Positions 55,519-61,349 of a stretch of 64,000 nucleotides of DNA are shown here, piece by piece. Within the stretch, counting starts at the first letter, position 1; every line of letters begins with the position of its first letter. The stretch comes from Pseudomonadota bacterium (lineage in GTDB: Bacteria > Desulfobacterota > Syntrophia > Syntrophales > UBA8958), in the NCBI GenBank assembly GCA_030057915.1, contig JASGUC010000042.1, positions 1 to 64,000 of the forward strand, given 5' to 3'. The notes below the pieces were generated by a model. It saw only the letters and a program-made list of their open reading frames with translations, was not told the origin of the DNA and searched no databases. Made by a program: the position numbers and the translations under genes.

Positions 55519-56844
55519 ATGCTTTTTTTTCTCTACAATGTGGTCCTTGGCGCCGCGGCCCTGGTCGCCCTTCCCTATTACGGGTTGAAGATGGCGCTTA
55601 CGGGGAAGTACCGGCGCAGCCTGGGGGCCAAATTGGGGAGAGCGCCGGCGGCGGCGTATGAGGGGATGAAGGGGCGCCCGCGGATCTGGATTCACGCCGT
55701 TTCCGTCGGCGAGGTGACGGCGGCGGCCCCCATCGTGGCGGCCCTGCGAGAGCTGCGACCCGAGGCGTGCATCGTCCTGTCCACCAGCACGGAAACAGGC
55801 CAGGACATGGCCCGCAGCCTGGTCAGGGATGCCACGGCGATCATCTATTATCCCCTCGACATCCCCGCGGTGGTGGAAAAGGTCCTGGATCGGGTCCGAC
55901 CCGATGTCTTTGCCATGACCGAGACGGAAATCTGGCCCAATTTTCTCCGCGCCTGCCATCGGCGAGGCGTCCGCATCGTGATGATCAACGGCCGGATCTC
56001 CCCCCGTTCCTTTCGCCGTTACCGCCGGACCCGCCGCTTCTGGGAGAGAGTCCTGGCCCTGGTGGATCGGGTCGGCGTCATTTCCGCCGTGGACGGCGAG
56101 CGTCTCCTGTCCTTGGGCCTCCCCCCCGAGCGGATGGAAATCCTGGGAAACGCCAAATACGACGGTCTGGCGGCCAAGGTGTCCCCGGGGCTCCGGGAGG
56201 AGATCGCCCGGCGGCTCAACCTATCTCCCCGGGACGAAGGGCCGGTTTTTGTGGCGGGGAGCACCCATGAAGGCGAGGAGACGGTGGTGCTGGAGGTTTA
56301 CCGGGAACTCCTCCGGGATATCCCCGCCCTGAAGCTCATCCTGATCCCCCGCCACGTGGAGCGGGGGGCGGCGGTCCGGGAGCTGTGCCGCCGCCATGGC
56401 TGCACGGACCTCATCACCCTGCGGGAGATCGCCTCGGGAAAAGAGCGGACCACGGAAAGGGTGATCGTGGTGGATGTCATCGGCGAACTCTTCAAGATCT
56501 ACAGCCTGGCGACGGTGGTCTTCTGCGGCGGCAGTCTCGTCCCCCGGGGAGGGCAGAACATCCTCGAGCCCGCGGCCTGGGGGAAAGTCGTCTGCTACGG
56601 GCCGTCCATGGAGGATTTTCTCGACGAGAAGGAACTGCTGGAAAAGGTTGGGGCGGGGGCGCCCGTCGCGGACGGCCGGGAACTCCTGGCGGCCGTCCGC
56701 GGGCTCGTCGCCCGGCCTGACGTATTGGCCGCTCGCGGAGAAGCGGCCCGGGCGGCCGTCGTCGCCAACCAGGGGGCGTCGCGACGGCATGCCGCCCTCA
56801 TCATGGGGGCCCTCGACGACGCGTCGTCCCCCCGCCCCCGGTGA
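55519..56844 (+). CDS. waaA: 3-deoxy-D-manno-octulosonic acid transferase
   Basis: A 441-residue GT-B glycosyltransferase adding Kdo to lipid A precursors at the inner membrane. It has an N-terminal membrane anchor (1-20), the catalytic IWIHAVSVGEVTAAAP region (Glu near residue 65), AMTETEIWPNF, GSTHEGEE and the C-terminal CMP-Kdo-binding GGSLVPRGGQNILEPAAWG. The organism therefore makes an LPS outer membrane. The last codons (SSPRPR) lie in the first unit of a tandem repeat. Confidence 0.95.
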   Translation: MLFFLYNVVLGAAALVALPYYGLKMALTGKYRRSLGAKLGRAPAAAYEGMKGRPRIWIHAVSVGEVTAAAPIVAALRELRPEACIVLSTSTETGQDMARSLVRDATAIIYYPLDIPAVVEKVLDRVRPDVFAMTETEIWPNFLRACHRRGVRIVMINGRISPRSFRRYRRTRRFWERVLALVDRVGVISAVDGERLLSLGLPPERMEILGNAKYDGLAAKVSPGLREEIARRLNLSPRDEGPVFVAGSTHEGEETVVLEVYRELLRDIPALKLILIPRHVERGAAVRELCRRHGCTDLITLREIASGKERTTERVIVVDVIGELFKIYSLATVVFCGGSLVPRGGQNILEPAAWGKVVCYGPSMEDFLDEKELLEKVGAGAPVADGRELLAAVRGLVARPDVLAARGEAARAAVVANQGASRRHAALIMGALDDASSPRPR

Positions 56845-56923
56845 TGCCGTCTCCCCGCCCCCGGTGATGCCGTCTTCCTGTTCCCGCTGTTCCCGGTGAG
56901 GCCGTCTCCCCGTCCCCGGTGAG
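56821..56923 (+). repeat. short tandem repeat (about 23-base unit) overlapping the end of waaA
   Basis: Units: 56821-56845 (GCGTCGTCC...GGTGAT), 56846-56868 (GCCGTCTCCCCGCCCCCGG then TGAT), 56869-56900 (a longer, diverged unit) and 56901-56923 (GCCGTCTCCCCGTCCCCGG then TGAG). The waaA stop codon TGA at 56842-56844 is inside the first unit. Confidence 0.85.
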
Positions 56924-56993
56924 GCCGTACGCCTGGCGGCCGGAGGCGAAGAATCGACCCCAGCGGCGCGTTGAGGGGGGCCTTTGCAAGGAT

Positions 56994-57126
56994 GAGGCCT
57001 TTGAAAAACGCCGTTGCCGGCGCCCGATCGTCATGCCGGCGGAAGTTGGCAGCCCGTGTTTTCAGGCGTCCTCCGGCTGCCGTCTCAAGCTCGGCATGAC
57101 CAGACGGGTCGTCTTGCAAGGGTGTC
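56994..57126. repeat. MITE-like intergenic repeat
   Basis: The left end GAGGCCTTTGAAAAACGCC (56994-57012) and a degenerate right end TCTTGCAAGGGTGTC. The interior has paired GTCATGCCGG/GGCATGAC-type segments. It fills the gap between waaA and the oxidoreductase operon. Confidence 0.7.
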
Positions 57127-57128
57127 GT

Positions 57129-57152
57129 GGGGGGAGCGTCCCCCCCCCCCCA
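57129..57152. repeat. G6/C12 inverted homopolymer runs downstream of the beta-subunit gene
   Basis: GGGGGG (57129-57134), a short loop AGCGT and a run of 12 C (57140-57151) form a potential hairpin 5 bases beyond the TAA of the beta-subunit gene. There is no T-tail in the direction of that gene. Confidence 0.75.
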
Positions 57153-57156
57153 CCCT

Positions 57157-58056
57157 TTACTCCTGGGCCCGCCGCAGGTACTCCTGCCACTTGCCGTCCA
57201 CCCAGCGCTGCGTCTGGTGGAGCTGCTCGATGTTCATCCTCCGGAATCTGCCCTGTTTTTCCAGATAGTTGATCACCGGCAGGCGGTTGCCTCTTTCGGC
57301 CATGGACTTGCTCCGGCCGGTGAAGCGGAAACGCCCGTTTTCGATCTCGAAGAGGGGGGCGATGCCCGTTTCCACGGCCAGGCGTCCCATCTTCACCGTA
57401 TCCTTGGGCGGATAGGCCCACCCCGGGGGGCAGGGGATGTAGAGATGGATGTAGCGGGTGCCCCGGATCTTCTTGGCCTTGACGAACTTGTCGTAAAGAT
57501 CGATGGGATAGGATGGCGACGCCGTGGCCAGATAGGCGATGTCATGGGCCTCCATGATCTTGATGAAGTCCTTCTTGTGCTGCTGCTTCGTCGCGATGGG
57601 GGTGGTGGTCGTGAGGGCCCCCAGGGGGGTGGCGCTGGAGCGCTGGGTCCCCGTGTTCATGTAGCCCTCGTTGTCGTAACAGACGTAGATGAAATCCGTG
57701 CCCCGTTCGGCGGCCCCGCTCAAGGCCTGGATGCCCATGTCGAAGGTGCCACCGTCGCCGGCGATGGCCATGACGGTGATGTCCGACCGGTTCATCGCCT
57801 GGAGGCCCGCCACCAGGCCGGAAGCCGAGGCGGCGGTGCTGGCGAAGGAATTGTTAAGGCAGGGGATCATCACCGGCGTGCTGGGATAGATGCCGTGGAG
57901 GACGCACAGACAGCTTGCGGGCAGGGTGACGATGGTGTTCTCCCGCAGGGCCTTGAGGGCGTAGCGGTAGGCGAGGGAAAGGCCGCAGCCCTGACAGGCC
58001 CGGGTTCCCGGGAGGATGTACTCCTTTGCGTTGATTTTAAATAGATTTTCCGGCAT
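57157..58056 (-). CDS. 2-oxoacid:ferredoxin oxidoreductase, beta subunit (POR/VOR type)
   Basis: A 299-residue thiamine diphosphate subunit. ACQGCGLSLAYR (Cys21, Cys24), followed by SCLC, gives the Fe-S ligands expected of PorB/VorB. The TPP-magnesium motif starts at GDGGTFDMG and ends near DNEGYMNTG. It catalyses decarboxylation of a 2-oxoacid to acyl-CoA with ferredoxin, or the reverse. It is the last gene of a gamma-delta-alpha-beta operon, 4 bases after the alpha gene. The substrate is not fixed by sequence; the upstream leucine-type leader points to branched-chain 2-oxoacids. Confidence 0.9.
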   Translation of the reverse strand: MPENLFKINAKEYILPGTRACQGCGLSLAYRYALKALRENTIVTLPASCLCVLHGIYPSTPVMIPCLNNSFASTAASASGLVAGLQAMNRSDITVMAIAGDGGTFDMGIQALSGAAERGTDFIYVCYDNEGYMNTGTQRSSATPLGALTTTTPIATKQQHKKDFIKIMEAHDIAYLATASPSYPIDLYDKFVKAKKIRGTRYIHLYIPCPPGWAYPPKDTVKMGRLAVETGIAPLFEIENGRFRFTGRSKSMAERGNRLPVINYLEKQGRFRRMNIEQLHQTQRWVDGKWQEYLRRAQE

Positions 58057-58060
58057 TTTT

Positions 58061-59269
58061 TCACCCCGTGAAGCAGTTGAGCCATGATGTTGGCTGTTCG
58101 TGAATCCCCTTTTCCATTGCCTGCCAGGACGCCCGGGCGGCGTCGGCGAGTTCCCGGGCCTTGACGTCCCGGCCGCCGAGGCCGGCGATGTAGTTATGGA
58201 TCGGCGCCTGGCGCTCCGCCCGGTAAAGGGCGGCCTTGAGGTCGGAGCATAGGGGGCCTTCGTACCCGTAACTGATCCCCTTCTCGAAGATCACGATCCC
58301 CCGGGCCTTCTGGAATGCCTCCCGCAGGGCCTGGGCCGGGAAGGGCCGGAAGACGCGGACGCCGACGGTCCCGGCCCTTATGCCCTCCTGTCGCAACATG
58401 TCGGCGGCCTTCGTAGCCTCGCTGGCCATGGAGCCCAGCCCCACGAGATAGAATTCCGCATCCTCGGTGAGGTATTCCCAGAACAATCCCCCGTGATCCC
58501 GGCCGAAGACCGAGGCGAAGTCCCGGTTCGTCTCCTGGATGACCGCGGGCGTCTTCTCCAGGGCCGCCTGGAGCTTGTAGCGCATCTCCATATAGCCGTC
58601 GCAGAGGACGCCGGCGCTGTTTTCCCGCCGCCAGGGAAACAGGACGGGGTTGAGGTTCCGGGGGTCCTCCGGGGAGAGGATGGTATGGGGCTGGTAGGGC
58701 GGCAGGAATTCCCGGACCCGGGCCGCCGCCGGGACGGCGACGGGCATCATGGTGTGGGACAGAACGAAGCCGTCGTAACAGACCATCACCGGGACATACA
58801 CCGCCTCGGCGATGCGGTAGGCCTGGATCACCGTATCGAGGATCTCCTGGTTGTTGCGGCAGTATATCTGGATCCAGCCGGTGTCGCGCTGGGCGAGGGA
58901 GTCCTGCTGGTCGTTGAAGATCGTCCAGGGGGCCCCGACGCCGCGGTTCACGCAGCACATGACGATGGGAAGCCGGGAACCGGCGGCCCAGTGGAGCTGT
59001 TCGTGCATGTAGAGGAGGCCGTTGGCGCTGGTGGCGGTGAAGACCCGGGCGCCCACCGTGGAAGCGGAGATGCATACGGTCAGGGCCGTATGTTCCCCTT
59101 CGACCCGGACGTATTCGGCCCTCAACTCGCCGCCTTCGATGTATTGGGAGAGGATCTCCGCCAGTTGGGACTGGGGGGTGATGGGGTAGGCGGCGACGAC
59201 CTGCACGGCGCTCAGTTTGGCCCCGATGGCCGCCGCGGAGTTGCCGGTCATGATCTGGACATCATTCAT
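58061..59269 (-). CDS. 2-oxoacid:ferredoxin oxidoreductase, alpha subunit (POR/VOR type)
   Basis: A 402-residue subunit with the pyrimidine-binding domain of the TPP fold: GNSAAAIGAKLSAVQVVAAYPITPQS at the N-terminus, EHTALTVCISASTVGARVFTATSANGL, then the domain II and C-terminal segment (VRVFRPFPAQALREAF). YPITPQS is characteristic of PorA/VorB-type alpha chains. It overlaps the delta gene by 8 bases. Confidence 0.92.
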   Translation of the reverse strand: MNDVQIMTGNSAAAIGAKLSAVQVVAAYPITPQSQLAEILSQYIEGGELRAEYVRVEGEHTALTVCISASTVGARVFTATSANGLLYMHEQLHWAAGSRLPIVMCCVNRGVGAPWTIFNDQQDSLAQRDTGWIQIYCRNNQEILDTVIQAYRIAEAVYVPVMVCYDGFVLSHTMMPVAVPAAARVREFLPPYQPHTILSPEDPRNLNPVLFPWRRENSAGVLCDGYMEMRYKLQAALEKTPAVIQETNRDFASVFGRDHGGLFWEYLTEDAEFYLVGLGSMASEATKAADMLRQEGIRAGTVGVRVFRPFPAQALREAFQKARGIVIFEKGISYGYEGPLCSDLKAALYRAERQAPIHNYIAGLGGRDVKARELADAARASWQAMEKGIHEQPTSWLNCFTG

Positions 59270-59558
59270 TGTCTTCGCCCTCCCTAACCATGGTGATGGC
59301 CTTGGCCGGGCATTCCTCGGCGCAGATGCCGCAGCCCTTGCAGTAATCCAGGTCGATTTCCACCGTTATCCCCGCCTTGACCACCCCTTCGGGACAGTAT
59401 AGCCAGCAGAGGAAGCAGGCGGCCTTTTTCTTTACGGCGGGGATGCAGCGGCTGTGGTCGATGACGGGGCGTAGGCTTCGCCAGTCCCCCGTCTTGCCTC
59501 CCTCGCCGATGGCCACGGTGCACATGGCCGAGATGCTGTCGTCTCTTTTTACGTTCAT
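59262..59558 (-). CDS. 2-oxoacid:ferredoxin oxidoreductase, delta subunit (2x[4Fe-4S] ferredoxin)
   Basis: A 98-residue ferredoxin-like subunit. The second cluster motif DYCKGCGICAEECP is canonical (Cx2Cx2Cx3CP). The first cluster reads C-x9-C-x2-C-x3-CP (CIPAVKKKAACFLCWLYCP); usual PorD has Cx2 at the first step, so a Lys/Ala-rich insertion seems to have occurred. The start at ATG 59558 overlaps the gamma stop (ATGA). It carries electrons between the catalytic subunits and ferredoxin. Confidence 0.9.
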   Translation of the reverse strand: MNVKRDDSISAMCTVAIGEGGKTGDWRSLRPVIDHSRCIPAVKKKAACFLCWLYCPEGVVKAGITVEIDLDYCKGCGICAEECPAKAITMVREGEDNE

Positions 59559-60121
59559 GGTTTGTCTCCGAGTTTGGTTTCTTCGTAAGCCGCCTTCACG
59601 GTGGCGAAATTCCTCGCCCCCTGCCCCGGCGGGAGTTTGTGGTTCAGGGCCTTTTCGAGATTGTCCAGGGAGACGAGGCCCGTGGCCCGGGCAAAGGCCC
59701 CCAGCATGGGGGTGTTGACCACCGGCGCCCCCTCCTTGCTCAAATGATGCCTGAGGGCGATGGCGGCGGCATCCACAACGGCCAGGCGGCAGTCCCCCTT
59801 CGTCTCCCATTTCTCCAGAGGCTTCCGAGAGTTGATTATGAGCGCGCCGTCCTTCCGGAGCCGGCTGTAGATGTCCACGACCCGAAAGAGACTTTCGTCG
59901 AGGACCACGGCGATATCCGCCGCCTCGATCTGCGAGAAGATGCGGATCTCCTCCTGGGCGATGCGGGTGGAGGCGGCAACCGGCGCTCCCCTCCTTTCCG
60001 GGCCGAAGGTGGGCGCCGAAGTCACGCCCCGGAAATCCTGGAGATAGGCCGCCTCGGCCAGCATCTGGGCGGCGATTACCACCCCCTGTCCCCCTCTTCC
60101 ATGCCAGATGATTTCGTACAT
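59555..60121 (-). CDS. 2-oxoacid:ferredoxin oxidoreductase, gamma subunit
   Basis: A 188-residue subunit with the gamma signature IIWHGRGGQGVVIAAQMLAEAA and FGPERRGAPVAASTRI. It is the first structural gene of the operon. ATG 60121 follows AAAAAAGGAAGGGAC on the minus strand. A terminator-like hairpin ends 26 bases before the start codon, so expression should depend on readthrough. Confidence 0.93.
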   Translation of the reverse strand: MYEIIWHGRGGQGVVIAAQMLAEAAYLQDFRGVTSAPTFGPERRGAPVAASTRIAQEEIRIFSQIEAADIAVVLDESLFRVVDIYSRLRKDGALIINSRKPLEKWETKGDCRLAVVDAAAIALRHHLSKEGAPVVNTPMLGAFARATGLVSLDNLEKALNHKLPPGQGARNFATVKAAYEETKLGDKP

Positions 60122-60145
60122 GCTTGTCCCTTCCTTTTTTGTGAG

Positions 60146-60184
60146 ATAAAAATAAAAAGGCCACGGATTTTCCACCCGTGGCCT
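60146..60184 (-). terminator. attenuator terminator upstream of the oxidoreductase operon
   Basis: Reading the minus strand, AGGCCACGG (60184-60176) pairs with CCGTGGCCT (60166-60158) and is followed by TTTTATTTTTAT. The loop holds GGGTGG, which can instead pair with CCACCC at 60236-60231. It lies between the leader ORF and the gamma gene. Confidence 0.88.
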
Positions 60185-60212
60185 CTTAGGAATCGTCGTT
60201 GGTTGTGCTCGT

Positions 60213-60326
60213 TTAAGTCCTAAAAACGCCGGGTGGTGGGTACAGGCCCACCAGAAGAAGAGCGAGGCGCAACAACCCGAAGCGTTTGTTCAGCGTCTCC
60301 AATGCCCTTTTTTCGTTACCCGTCAC
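60213..60326 (-). CDS. leucine-rich leader peptide of the oxidoreductase operon
   Basis: A 37-codon ORF starting with GTG (60326), 11 bases after AAAGG, and ending with TAA at 60215-60213. The product has 9 leucines, 7 of them within GLLRLALLLVGL (residues 17-28), encoded by TTG, CTC, CTT and CTG. The DNA of its 3' part makes a hairpin TGGTGGG (60253-60247)/CCCACCA (60240-60234). This is the layout of a leucine-type attenuation leader. It ends 29 bases before the terminator stem. The ORF itself is too short for codon statistics; the call rests on the whole arrangement. Confidence 0.72.
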   Translation of the reverse strand: MTGNEKRALETLNKRFGLLRLALLLVGLYPPPGVFRT

Positions 60327-60357
60327 GTTTCGTATCGCCTTTGAGAAAGTTTTGGGC

Positions 60358-60386
60358 AGCGTAAAATAAAAAACCGGGCTTGTCAA
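60358..60386 (-). promoter_or_regulatory. promoter of the leader/oxidoreductase operon
   Basis: TTGACA (60386-60381 on the minus strand), a 17-base spacer and TACGCT (60363-60358). It would start transcription near 60350, about 25 bases before the leader GTG. Confidence 0.6.
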
Positions 60387-60467
60387 TAGGAAAAATCCTG
60401 GAAATCACTCCCCCATTGACCTGAGGAGGCTTTTTTTGTTAAGGTTCCCGAAAAAAAGGAGGATGCA

Positions 60468-61259
60468 ATGGATCTGGGATTGAAGAACAAGGTGGCCCTG
60501 GTGGCCGGAGGGAGCATGGGACTGGGACGGGCGGTAGCCCTGGAGATGGCCCGGGAGGGGGCGAAGGTGGCCATTTGCGCCCTCGACGATCCTTCCCTGC
60601 CGGCGGCGGAGAAGCTCCTGCGCGATGAAACCGGCGCGGAGACGCTGGCGGTGGCGGCGGATGTGGCGGATCCTCTCCAGGCCACCCAGTTTGTCCGCAA
60701 GGCCCGGGCCCACTTCGGGACGGTGGATATCCTGGTCAACAACGCAGGCGGACCGCCGGCGATGAACTTTCTGGAGATCGACGATGCCATGTGGATCAAC
60801 GGTTTCCACCTGAACCTCCTGAGCACCATCGTCATGACCCGGGAGGTCGTCCCGACGATGAAGGAAAAGCGCTGGGGGCGGATCATCAACATGACCTCCA
60901 TCTCGGTGAAACAGCCTATCGACGGCCTGATCCTGTCCAATACGGTCCGTTCCGGGGTCATCGGCCTGGCCAAGACCCTCTCCACGGAACTGGCCCCGTT
61001 CAATATCACGGTGAACAGCGTCTGCCCCGGCTACACCCTGACGGACCGGGTGCGGAATCTGGCCAAGGTGATGGCGGAAAAGGAAAAAGGCACCCCCGAG
61101 GCGGTCATCGAGCGCTGGGAGGCGGCGATCCCCATGGGACGCCTGGGAACCCCAGAGGAATTCGCGGCCCTGGTGACCTTCCTGGCCTCGGAGCAGGCGG
61201 GCTACATCACCGGCGCGGCGATCCAGATCGACGGTGGCTGGTACAAGGGGGTCATGTAA
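60468..61259 (+). CDS. SDR-family oxidoreductase, FabG-like (BKR_3-type, atypical active site)
   Basis: A 263-residue Rossmann-fold protein. The cofactor motif is AGGSMGLG (residues 14-21) rather than TGxxxGxG, and NNAGG is intact. At the active site, where classical SDRs have YxxxK, the sequence is LILSNTVRSGVIGLAKTLS, so both Tyr and Lys are replaced. This matches a known FabG-like SDR subgroup that lacks the standard tetrad. C-terminal GRLGTPEEFAALVTFLAS and ITGAAIQIDGG are standard. ATG 60468 follows AAAGGAGG. The substrate is unknown. Confidence 0.88.
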   Translation: MDLGLKNKVALVAGGSMGLGRAVALEMAREGAKVAICALDDPSLPAAEKLLRDETGAETLAVAADVADPLQATQFVRKARAHFGTVDILVNNAGGPPAMNFLEIDDAMWINGFHLNLLSTIVMTREVVPTMKEKRWGRIINMTSISVKQPIDGLILSNTVRSGVIGLAKTLSTELAPFNITVNSVCPGYTLTDRVRNLAKVMAEKEKGTPEAVIERWEAAIPMGRLGTPEEFAALVTFLASEQAGYITGAAIQIDGGWYKGVM

Positions 61260-61271
61260 ACAAGCGCTTGT
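61260..61271. promoter_or_regulatory. 12-bp perfect palindrome, candidate operator
   Basis: ACAAGCGCTTGT starts right after the SDR stop codon and 78 bases before the WD40-caspase gene. The AAGCGCTT core with a central CG resembles binding sites of LacI-family regulators; no regulator gene is nearby. Confidence 0.35.
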
Positions 61272-61349
61272 ACGTAAATGACATTTTCTTCCAGGAGCAG
61301 CCGGTAAGGGGTTGTTATTTGCATCGCTAACCGGAAAGGAGACGATGAT

